A DNA stretch of 5,791 bases from NCBI GenBank assembly GCA_900551335.1, contig URVO01000095.1, positions 1-5,791 on the forward strand, in the 5' to 3' direction. The DNA is from an uncultured Phascolarctobacterium sp. (lineage in GTDB: Bacteria > Bacillota > Negativicutes > Acidaminococcales > Acidaminococcaceae). The translations under genes and the position numbers were made by a program. The notes below the pieces were generated by a model. That model was not told the DNA's origin. It ran no database searches and saw only the letters and a program-made list of their open reading frames with translations. Shown piece by piece: positions 1-5,791 of this stretch. Position 1 is the stretch's first letter, and each line of letters begins with the position of its first letter.

Positions 1-285
1 CCTAATATTTATCGCCTTGGTGTGCGTTATCATAACGACCTGTGGAATGCTGATCTTTTCTTGCGTGCAGGTAGCGGAGCAGACAAGGCTTCTTATATAG
101 ACAGTAGCTATGTAACCTTGGATGCTTCTGTTTCCTATAAAGCAACGAAGGATCTGTCTTTCTACGCTAAAGGCTACAACCTGTTCAACAAGGCTTATGC
201 TGAATCTGCTGGTATATCCGGTGCTTCTTACAAATATCCTGCTCAATCTCGCCGCTTCATCATCGGCGCTGAGTACAGCTTCTAA
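1..285 (+). CDS. TonB-dependent outer-membrane receptor, C-terminal end (5' truncated)
   Basis: The reading frame is open from base 1 and ends at TAA 283-285, giving the last 94 residues of a larger protein. These residues look like the final beta-strands of a 22-strand TonB-dependent receptor barrel: alternating polar and hydrophobic stretches, the family-typical YNLFNKAYAE segment (compare NLFDKxY), and a final strand ending in Tyr-Ser-Phe. A terminal aromatic residue is the known signal for outer-membrane barrel assembly by BamA. Such receptors import siderophores, haem, cobalamin or similar ligands using TonB-ExbB-ExbD energy. The plug domain and TonB box lie outside the window, so the ligand cannot be named. 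The ATG at 22 is internal, not a start. The gene is followed by its own terminator and is not part of the operon downstream. The family is fairly sure; the substrate is unknown. Confidence 0.88.
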   Translation, partial: PNIYRLGVRYHNDLWNADLFLRAGSGADKASYIDSSYVTLDASVSYKATKDLSFYAKGYNLFNKAYAESAGISGASYKYPAQSRRFIIGAEYSF

Positions 286-330
286 GCACAGGCAGCTGCT
301 GCTTAACAACCACATAATTTAACGCTTTCA

Positions 331-357
331 AGGGCGGCGCGCTGCGCCGTCCTTTTT
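331..357 (+). terminator. Rho-independent terminator of the receptor gene
   Basis: A GC-rich stem pairs 331-340 (AGGGCGGCGC) with 344-353 (GCGCCGTCCT) as ten base pairs including one G-U, closed by a 3-nt loop (GCT, 341-343). It runs directly into a T tract (353-357, then GTC). It starts 45 nt after the receptor stop codon. There is no A tract on its left side, so it should work on the + strand only. It separates the receptor unit from the rnj operon. Confidence 0.9.
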
Positions 358-426
358 GTCGTGCGTCGAAAAGCAACGAAGCTTAAATTTTTTACAAAAC
401 TTTTAACAAAAATCACAGTCCGCTAT

Positions 427-455
427 TTGTCATTAGCCTATAAATGTAGTATAAT
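427..455 (+). promoter_or_regulatory. Sigma-A-type promoter for the rnj-ftsK-rodZ operon
   Basis: The -35 box TTGTCA (427-432) differs from TTGACA at one base. The -10 box TATAAT (450-455) is a perfect match, and the spacer is exactly 17 bp. There is no extended -10 TG. An A/T-rich stretch upstream (about 384-415) could act as an UP element. Transcription would start near 462, leaving a leader of about 86 nt before rnj. This is inferred from sequence only, but it is the only strong promoter match seen in the gap. Confidence 0.85.
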
Positions 456-469
456 ACAGAGTGAGAGTA

Positions 470-483
470 TGTGTGCGGACACA
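470..483 (+). other. Small hairpin near the 5' end of the predicted rnj mRNA
   Basis: TGTGT (470-474) pairs with ACACA (479-483) around the 4-nt loop GCGG. It begins about 8 nt after the predicted transcription start. A 5'-proximal stem is known to hinder 5'-end-dependent decay by RNase J or 5' phosphate removal, so it could stabilise this transcript. The stem is only five pairs and may be chance. A second weak AT-rich inverted repeat, TACATT (501-506) with AATGTA (517-522), lies further down the leader. Confidence 0.3.
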
Positions 484-526
484 GTATCAAATAAATTTTC
501 TACATTTGTACGGAAGAATGTAAAAT

Positions 527-550
527 AAAAATGGAGGTGTATTTTTTTTG
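527..550 (+). promoter_or_regulatory. rnj ribosome binding site in an A-U hairpin loop, with T8 run
   Basis: A strong Shine-Dalgarno GGAGGTG (533-539) lies 10 nt before the TTG start at 548. It falls within the loop of a possible stem in which AAAAAT (527-532) pairs with ATTTTT (541-546), the 8-nt loop being GGAGGTGT. Eight consecutive Ts (542-549) fill the spacer and supply the first two bases of the TTG codon. The ATG at 531 overlaps the Shine-Dalgarno and is out of frame, so it is not the start. The site supports the TTG start; the hairpin is only A-U pairs and its relevance is inference. Confidence 0.7.
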
Positions 551-2212
551 GCTAAATTTCAACACAAGGTTCAGATTATCCCGTTAGGCGGTCTGGGCGA
601 AATTGGTAAAAACATGACAGTATTTCGTTACGGAGATGACATCATCCTGATTGATGCAGGCTTGATGTTCCCGGAAGACGATATGCTCGGCATAGATTTA
701 GTAATCCCTGATATTACGTATTTAATTGAGAACCAGGATAAGGTAAAGGGCATTTTCCTGACACATGGTCACGAGGACCATATTGGTGCGCTGCCTTATG
801 TTATGAAACAGATTGATTGTCCCGTTTATGGTACCGCACTGACTCTGGGTATTCTGCAAGGTCGTTTGAAGGAAAATGGTGTAGGCAACGAAAACCTGCG
901 CGTAGTAAAACCCGGTGATAAGATTACTGCCGGTGCCTTCAAGCTTGATTTTATTCGTGTAAACCACAGCATTCCTGATGCTGTAGCTATTGCGATAAAC
1001 ACGCCGATTGGCACGATTATTCACACCGGCGACTTTAAAATTGACCATACGCCCGTCGATGGACAGGTTATGGAGTTCAACAAGTTTGCTGAGTACGGCG
1101 ACCGCGGTGTACTGTGCCTGCTGGCCGACAGCACGAACGCTGAGCGTCCTGGCTTTACGCCGAGCGAGAAGATGGTTGGTCAGACCTTTGATGAGGAGTT
1201 CCGCTATGCGAAGCACCGCATTATCGTAGCGACCTTCTCCTCTAACGTTCATCGTATCCAGCAGGTTGTTGATACGGCGATCAAGTATGACCGCAAGGTT
1301 GCTGTTATTGGCCGCAGCATGGTGAATGTTGTGAATATCTCTCGCGAGATGGGCTATCTGAAGGCTCCGGACGGAGTTATTATTGATATTGATGAAACTC
1401 ATAACTATACGCCGGAGAAGGTTGTTATCATTACCACCGGCAGCCAGGGCGAGCCTATGTCCGCACTGACACGTATGGCTATGAATGACCATAAGAAGGT
1501 TGATATTATGCCTGGTGATACCGTTATTATCTCTGCTACCCCGATTCCGGGCAACGAGAAGCTGGTATCCCGCACGATTGACCATCTTTATAAGCTGGGT
1601 GCTGATGTTATCTATGAAAAGAGCAATGGCGTTCATGTTTCTGGTCACGCCAGCCAGGAGGAAATCAAGATGATGCACAATCTGGTGCGTCCGAAATTCT
1701 TCATGCCTGTGCATGGCGAATACCGTCATCTGGTTAAGCATGCTAATCTGGCGAAGAGCCTGGGTATGCCTGCTGACCACATTGTTATCGGTGAAAATGG
1801 CAGCGTTATCGAGCTGACGAAGAACAGCATCGGTATCAACGGCAAGGTTCCGGCTGGCAAGGTGCTGGTAGATGGCCTCGGCGTTGGCGATGTTGGCAAT
1901 ATCGTTTTGCGTGACCGCCGCCAGCTGTCTCAAGACGGTATCATGATTGTTGTTGTGACGATTGATAAGGAATCCTGCCACGTTGTTTCCGGTCCGGATA
2001 TTGTTTCCCGCGGCTTTGTATATGTACGTGAGGCAGAGGACCTGATGGATGAAGCACGCGATAAGGTGCAGGCTGCGCTGGAGCGCTGTGAGGAAAACAA
2101 TGTTTCCGAATGGTCCGCGATTAAATCCACCGTCCGCGATTCTCTGGGACGCTTCCTGTTCGAAAGAACTCGTCGCCGCCCGATGATTCTGCCGATTATT
2201 ATGGAAATCTGA
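548..2212 (+). CDS. rnj: Ribonuclease J (metallo-beta-lactamase/beta-CASP RNase)
   Basis: A 554-residue cytoplasmic RNase, the usual family length (B. subtilis J1 is 555). RNase J degrades RNA 5'-to-3' and also cuts internally, and is central to mRNA turnover and rRNA maturation in Firmicutes. The zinc-binding motif THGHEDHIG sits at 72-80 (His73, His75, Asp77, His78), His140 in VNHSIPD, Asp162 in HTGDFK and His389 in VHGEYRH. All are shifted by about one from the J1 positions, so the active site looks intact. LADSTNAERPG (192-202) marks the start of the beta-CASP domain (about 205-360), HVSGHAS (363-369) is the phosphate-binding loop, and a C-terminal domain fills about 460-554. The start is TTG 548, backed by GGAGGTG at 533-539. 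It is the first gene of the operon, 27 nt before ftsK. Motifs favour an active J1-like enzyme, while gene order resembles B. subtilis rnjB, so the J1/J2 label is left open. Confidence 0.97.
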   Translation: MAKFQHKVQIIPLGGLGEIGKNMTVFRYGDDIILIDAGLMFPEDDMLGIDLVIPDITYLIENQDKVKGIFLTHGHEDHIGALPYVMKQIDCPVYGTALTLGILQGRLKENGVGNENLRVVKPGDKITAGAFKLDFIRVNHSIPDAVAIAINTPIGTIIHTGDFKIDHTPVDGQVMEFNKFAEYGDRGVLCLLADSTNAERPGFTPSEKMVGQTFDEEFRYAKHRIIVATFSSNVHRIQQVVDTAIKYDRKVAVIGRSMVNVVNISREMGYLKAPDGVIIDIDETHNYTPEKVVIITTGSQGEPMSALTRMAMNDHKKVDIMPGDTVIISATPIPGNEKLVSRTIDHLYKLGADVIYEKSNGVHVSGHASQEEIKMMHNLVRPKFFMPVHGEYRHLVKHANLAKSLGMPADHIVIGENGSVIELTKNSIGINGKVPAGKVLVDGLGVGDVGNIVLRDRRQLSQDGIMIVVVTIDKESCHVVSGPDIVSRGFVYVREAEDLMDEARDKVQAALERCEENNVSEWSAIKSTVRDSLGRFLFERTRRRPMILPIIMEI

Positions 2213-2225
2213 TTTGTGAGTATAT

Positions 2226-2242
2226 AGGAGTTGTCTGTATTG
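2226..2242 (+). promoter_or_regulatory. ftsK ribosome binding site fixing the TTG start at 2240
   Basis: AGGAG (2226-2230) is the only Shine-Dalgarno in the 27-nt gap after rnj. It directly touches the first in-frame TTG (2231), leaving no spacer, so that codon cannot use it. The second TTG (2240-2242) lies nine bases downstream, an ideal distance. The in-frame GTG at 2216 is excluded by TAG at 2225. Confidence 0.7.
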
Positions 2243-4888
2243 CGTCAAGTAAGAAGGAAGAAGCAAAAGAATAACAGCTATCATCGTCTCGTTGGCTTAG
2301 GCTGCCTTGTGATGGGACTGCTTTTTGCTGCGGCCTTTTTCCTTGACAGCGATAGCGGCCTGCTGCAATTTGCGGCTAAGGTCGAGTCGTATCTGCTGGG
2401 TAAGGGCGCGCTCTTTCTGCCGTTAGGCTTCTTTGCTGTGTCCTGGCAGCTGTTAGCAGGCGGTCAGCTCCATGTTTTTAACAAAAAAACACTGCTTTTT
2501 GCTTTGGTGATGCTGTGCCTTACGGGCACAGCTCACGCTGTTTTTGTACCTGTGAATGAAGAGCTGGCGCCGGAGCAGCTGCCCTTGGGCGGCGGTCTGG
2601 TAGGCGGTCTGCTCGTGTCTATGCTGCACGGCCTCTTAGGTGAGCTTGTGACGTATGCTGTTTTGTTCGCTGGCTGGCTGGCGAGCCTGTATCTGCTTTT
2701 GCCGGTTCACCAATGGTGGGAGCTGCTGCAGGACAAGCTGACGCAGGACGATATCACTATCGTGCGCCCTGAGCAAAAGCAAAGTGACGCCACGATGGCG
2801 GCAGAAAGCAGACCACGCTTTCCTTCGCAGAGCACAACAGCTGTGAGAAAGCCGTCGAAGGCGATGCCGCAGACGGCGGCAGCTGTGCGTAAGCCTTCTG
2901 TGAAGCACGATATTTATAACAACCCTGATTTTAAGGCCTTTACTGACGGAGTGCAGAAGCCGCATGGCATTAAGCGCATCCTGCCGGTGAAGGAGAAAAA
3001 CGTATATACCCAGCCGCTGATTAAGGAGGAGCTGGAGCGCGATCCGGTGCAGATTCCTGATTTCGAGCCGCCGCGCAGCACAAGAACTCGCGTCTATCGT
3101 CCTGTTGTCGATTATGAGCAGGAGGCTGACTACGTTCCTGATGCACGCTTCCTTGACGACGAGGATGAGAGCAGACCGGCTGTTGATGTTGTAAGCTATC
3201 CTGAGCCGGAGCGCAGCATCGAGCCTAAGCCTGAGCATGAGGCGTTTGAGGCAGCACACGCTCCCTGTGCTGCTGCGAGCAGATTTGCCGAGGTTGAACG
3301 CTGCGACGAGGAGGAGCAGCAGCCTGAGCTGCCGCCTGCACCTGTAGAAGCTGTGCCAGTACGCGAGATTCATATTACGGACAGCGCGGACAAGATTGTT
3401 ACCACTCCTGCCGCGCCGAACGTTGAGGAGTCGCAGGAAGCTTCCGGTTACCGTCTGCCGCCGCTGGAGCTGTTGGATATACCCAAGGCTACTGACCCGG
3501 CAACATATCAGGCGGATATTCTCGACCAGTGCGCTGTGCTGGAGCAGACGCTGCGCGACTTCAAGGTGCGCGCTAATGTTATTGATGTGACGCGCGGCCC
3601 TTCGGTTACGCGCTTTGAGCTGGAGCCTGCGCCGGGCGTAAAGGTTAGCTCCGTAGTTAATCTCGCGGACGATATTGCTTTGCGTCTGGCAGCACCGGGC
3701 GTGCGTATCGAAGCGCCGATTCCCGGCAAGTCAGCCATCGGTATTGAAGCGCCGAATACGAAGAACGATACGGTCTGCTTCCGCGAGGTTGTGGATAACG
3801 AGGTCGTGCGCAAGGAGCCCTCGAAGCTCTGCATTGGCCTAGGCAAGGACATCAGCGGCAATATTATTTCTGCCGATTTGTCCAAGATGCCGCATCTGCT
3901 TGTGGCCGGCTCTACCGGTTCCGGCAAGTCGGTGTGCATCAATACGATTATCGCCGGAATTTTATATAAGGCCCGGCCTGAGGAGGTCAAGCTGATCTTG
4001 GTTGACCCGAAGGTTGTTGAGCTGTCTAATTACAATGGTATTCCGCATTTATTGACGCCTGTTGTTACAGAGCCGAAAAAAGCTGCTTCGGCCTTGCATT
4101 GGGCTGTGGCAGAGATGGAGCGACGTTATAAGGCTTTTGCCGATAACCATGTGCGCGAAATCAAAAGCTATAATCAGCAGGCTGCCGAAAAAATGCCGTA
4201 TATAGTTATCATCATCGACGAGCTGTCAGATTTGATGATGGTGGCGAAGGTGGATGTCGAGGATGCTATCCTGCGTCTGGCACAGAAAGCCCGTGCCGCC
4301 GGAATTCATCTGATTCTGGCAACGCAAAGGCCTTCTGTCGACGTTATCACTGGTATTGTGAAGGCCAATATTCCTTCACGTATCGCGTTTGCTGTTTCGT
4401 CGCAGACGGATTCACGCACTATCCTCGATATGGGCGGTGCGGAGAAGCTTTTAGGCAAGGGCGATATGCTGTTTTATCCCATAGGCATGAATAAGCCTGT
4501 CAGAGTACAGGGAGCCTTTGTTACTGATGCTGAATTAAACAAAATTGTGGACTTTATCGTCAAGCAGTCTATTCCTGTTAACTACAGTGAAGAGGTTACA
4601 GCGCAAAAGCTGGAATGCGACGAGAAGGAGAAGAATAATGAAAAGGCAGGGCAGAGCGCTCCTGCTGAGGATGAATTATTCGAGGATGCCCTGCGTCTGG
4701 TTTTGGATATGGGGCAGGCCTCCAGCTCTATGCTGCAGCGCCGTTTTGGTATCGGCTATAACAGGGCAGCGCGCCTCGTAGACACGATGGAGGAGCTGGG
4801 GATTGTCGGCCAATATGCCGGCAGCAAGCCACGAGAGGTTATCATTTCACGTCAGGAAGCAGAGGAACGCTTTCTGCAGTATGATTAA
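2240..4888 (+). CDS. ftsK: DNA translocase FtsK/SpoIIIE
   Basis: A septum-anchored, ATP-driven motor that pumps chromosomal DNA out of the closing division site. With the TTG 2240 start it has 882 residues; the 2231 TTG would add three. A basic N-terminus (RRKKQK) precedes hydrophobic segments at about 17-35, 52-74, 84-105 and 116-155, matching the four-helix membrane anchor. Residues about 160-405 form a hydrophilic linker rich in Pro, Glu and Ala. The motor begins near LPPLELL (406). Walker A is GSTGSGKS (557-564, Lys563), Walker B IIIDELSD (Asp660, Glu661), followed by ATQRPS (694-699) and the FtsK-typical [18 protein letters not shown]. Residues 811-882 are the winged-helix gamma domain, which reads oriented chromosome motifs and contacts XerC/D in known members. 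The length lies between SpoIIIE (787) and E. coli FtsK (1329), the extra being linker. Whether it also serves in sporulation cannot be told here. It lies 16 nt before rodZ. Confidence 0.96.
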   Translation: MRQVRRKKQKNNSYHRLVGLGCLVMGLLFAAAFFLDSDSGLLQFAAKVESYLLGKGALFLPLGFFAVSWQLLAGGQLHVFNKKTLLFALVMLCLTGTAHAVFVPVNEELAPEQLPLGGGLVGGLLVSMLHGLLGELVTYAVLFAGWLASLYLLLPVHQWWELLQDKLTQDDITIVRPEQKQSDATMAAESRPRFPSQSTTAVRKPSKAMPQTAAAVRKPSVKHDIYNNPDFKAFTDGVQKPHGIKRILPVKEKNVYTQPLIKEELERDPVQIPDFEPPRSTRTRVYRPVVDYEQEADYVPDARFLDDEDESRPAVDVVSYPEPERSIEPKPEHEAFEAAHAPCAAASRFAEVERCDEEEQQPELPPAPVEAVPVREIHITDSADKIVTTPAAPNVEESQEASGYRLPPLELLDIPKATDPATYQADILDQCAVLEQTLRDFKVRANVIDVTRGPSVTRFELEPAPGVKVSSVVNLADDIALRLAAPGVRIEAPIPGKSAIGIEAPNTKNDTVCFREVVDNEVVRKEPSKLCIGLGKDISGNIISADLSKMPHLLVAGSTGSGKSVCINTIIAGILYKARPEEVKLILVDPKVVELSNYNGIPHLLTPVVTEPKKAASALHWAVAEMERRYKAFADNHVREIKSYNQQAAEKMPYIVIIIDELSDLMMVAKVDVEDAILRLAQKARAAGIHLILATQRPSVDVITGIVKANIPSRIAFAVSSQTDSRTILDMGGAEKLLGKGDMLFYPIGMNKPVRVQGAFVTDAELNKIVDFIVKQSIPVNYSEEVTAQKLECDEKEKNNEKAGQSAPAEDELFEDALRLVLDMGQASSSMLQRRFGIGYNRAARLVDTMEELGIVGQYAGSKPREVIISRQEAEERFLQYD

Positions 4889-4904
4889 GCGGAGGTACTG
4901 ACAA

Positions 4905-5791
4905 ATGGAAAGTGAAAAAAGTATCGGCACAATTTTAAAGGAAAAAAGGGAGTCTAAGGGACTTACCCTGATGGATATTGAACGCGGAACGAGTATCCGC
5001 AGCCGTTATATACAAGCAGTCGAGAATGATGAATATGAGAAAACTCCTGGTGGTGTTTTCCTGAAGGGTATTATTCGCAATTATGGCGATTTTCTCGGTT
5101 TAGATGGTATGGCTTTGCTGCAGCGCTACAAGGGAACGACTGCAGGCAAGGCGAATGAGAAGGCCATCAGCGACGGTATTCGTGAGGTTGAAAATGTCCG
5201 CATGAATATCCAGCTGAAGGATAAGCGTGATATTGGCAGCGGTACAGGCGGATTTGAAATGCCCTCGCTGCCGAAGCTGCCGGTTAAGCAATGCCTTGCA
5301 GGTTTGGCCGTAGTGGCATTGCTGGGCGCTGGCTACGTTGCTATCCCGAAGGCTATTGATTATGTGAAGAATCTTCCGAGCGAACCGAAGCAGGAGGAAA
5401 AGGCCGCAGCTAGTGCTGAGCAGAATGCTGCTAAGGCTCCGTTAGACAAGGTTGTCGTGGAGATGGAGGCTTCTGGCTCCTGCTGGACGGAGGTTACAGC
5501 TGACGGCAAGGAGATTTTTGCTGGTATGCTGCAGGCCAAGGAAAAGAAAACCTTTGAAGCAAAGGATAAGCTGATTGTCAAATATGGCAATATCGGCGTA
5601 ATGAATATCAAGGTCAACGGCGAGCCTGTGAACCTCAACGGTGAGCATGGCGTAGCAGTCAAGACCTATCTGCGTGCTGCGGCAGCAGAAACCTCGAAGG
5701 CAGCAGAGGCTCCTGCGCCGAAGGAAGAGGAGGCAACGGCTGCTTCGCAGCCTGAGCAGAGCAGCGTACCTGCGCCTGCAGCTCAGCCGGA
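4905..5791 (+). CDS. rodZ: RodZ-family membrane protein: HTH plus DUF4115 (3' end cut by window edge)
   Basis: My translation from ATG 4905 stays open for 295 codons to the window edge with no stop. A strong GGAGGT (4891-4896) sits nine bases upstream of the start. Residues 6-75 form the RodZ-type helix-turn-helix (IGTILKEKRESKGLTLMDIE, then TPGGVFLKGIIRNYGDFLGLD), the part that binds MreB in E. coli. A charged juxtamembrane stretch (about 80-127) follows, then one transmembrane helix at about 129-148 (CLAGLAVVALLGAGYVAI). An outer linker rich in Glu, Lys and Ala leads to a DUF4115 domain at about 183-255, with the family-typical SGSCWTEVTADGKEIF and VNGEPVNLNGEHG. After 258 the chain becomes an Ala/Pro/Glu-rich tail. 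RodZ links the MreB scaffold to the cell envelope and sets rod shape. It is the third gene of the operon. E. coli RodZ has 337 residues and B. subtilis YmfM 288, so little is probably missing. Confidence 0.92.
   Translation, partial: MESEKSIGTILKEKRESKGLTLMDIERGTSIRSRYIQAVENDEYEKTPGGVFLKGIIRNYGDFLGLDGMALLQRYKGTTAGKANEKAISDGIREVENVRMNIQLKDKRDIGSGTGGFEMPSLPKLPVKQCLAGLAVVALLGAGYVAIPKAIDYVKNLPSEPKQEEKAAASAEQNAAKAPLDKVVVEMEASGSCWTEVTADGKEIFAGMLQAKEKKTFEAKDKLIVKYGNIGVMNIKVNGEPVNLNGEHGVAVKTYLRAAAAETSKAAEAPAPKEEEATAASQPEQSSVPAPAAQP

Noticed and set aside
284..304. A possible hairpin (AAGCA with TGCTT around a CAGCTG core) just after the receptor stop.
   Set aside because: It needs a bulge and has no T tract. 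The strong terminator at 331-357 explains termination better.
122..322. A 66-codon + strand frame overlapping the receptor end and reaching the gap.
   Set aside because: It is a different frame of the receptor 3' end, has no ribosome site, and gives no recognisable protein.
391..419. A possible second promoter using TTTACA at 391-396.
   Set aside because: No acceptable -10 box lies 16-18 bp downstream; the 427-455 promoter is much better.
722..2284. A 520-codon open frame on the - strand opposite rnj.
   Set aside because: It lies almost wholly antisense to a confident RNase J gene. Its translation is rich in Asn, His, Arg and Ile with no recognisable motif, and I saw no clear ribosome site. 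It is explained by the codon bias of the sense gene.
2636..3373. A 245-codon open frame on the - strand within ftsK.
   Set aside because: It mirrors the Glu/Pro-rich linker of ftsK and gives Leu/Arg-rich sequence of the kind expected from reverse-reading GAG, CTG and GCG codons. No family resemblance is visible.
5360..5662. Short - strand open frames opposite rodZ (also near 5100-5291).
   Set aside because: They lie opposite a rodZ frame whose HTH, membrane helix and DUF4115 domain are clear, so they are shadows.
1..5791. CRISPR arrays, insertion sequences, tRNA or rRNA genes, or a new defence system.
   Set aside because: No regularly spaced repeats, transposase motifs, terminal inverted repeats or RNA-gene signatures were seen. 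Nearly all sequence is accounted for by four recognisable genes.

Overview
The window reads as a chromosomal segment of a diderm Firmicute (class Negativicutes). A TonB-dependent outer-membrane receptor lies beside genes of Firmicute type: an RNase J of Bacillus length and motif pattern, an FtsK/SpoIIIE translocase, and a RodZ-family protein. Strong GGAGG ribosome sites and TTG starts fit the same assignment. A relative of Phascolarctobacterium or Acidaminococcus is plausible, but the genus is a guess; no rRNA or other marker is present.

Layout, all on the + strand. Positions 1-285 hold the 3' end of a TonB-dependent receptor gene, closed by a rho-independent terminator at 331-357. A 262-bp gap follows. 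It carries that terminator, an AT-rich stretch, a near-consensus sigma-A-type promoter (TTGTCA, 17 bp, TATAAT at 427-455) and a leader of about 86 nt. A three-gene operon then runs off the right edge: rnj (ribonuclease J, 548-2212, TTG start), ftsK (DNA translocase, best start TTG at 2240, to 4888) and rodZ (from 4905, still open at 5791). The gaps are 27 and 16 nt, each gene has its own Shine-Dalgarno, and no terminator is visible between them, so co-transcription from the 427-455 promoter is likely.

The operon links mRNA turnover (RNase J), chromosome segregation at the septum (FtsK) and cell-shape scaffolding (RodZ, partner of MreB). The grouping resembles the B. subtilis rnjB-tepA-spoIIIE-...-ymfM region, so it is a conserved housekeeping neighbourhood, not a novel system. 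The receptor upstream is a separate transcription unit.

I found no mobile element, CRISPR array, tRNA, rRNA or defence system. The points worth a second look are small: the structure and T8 run around the rnj start, the leader hairpin, the ftsK start choice, its long linker, and a rodZ gene cut by the window edge.
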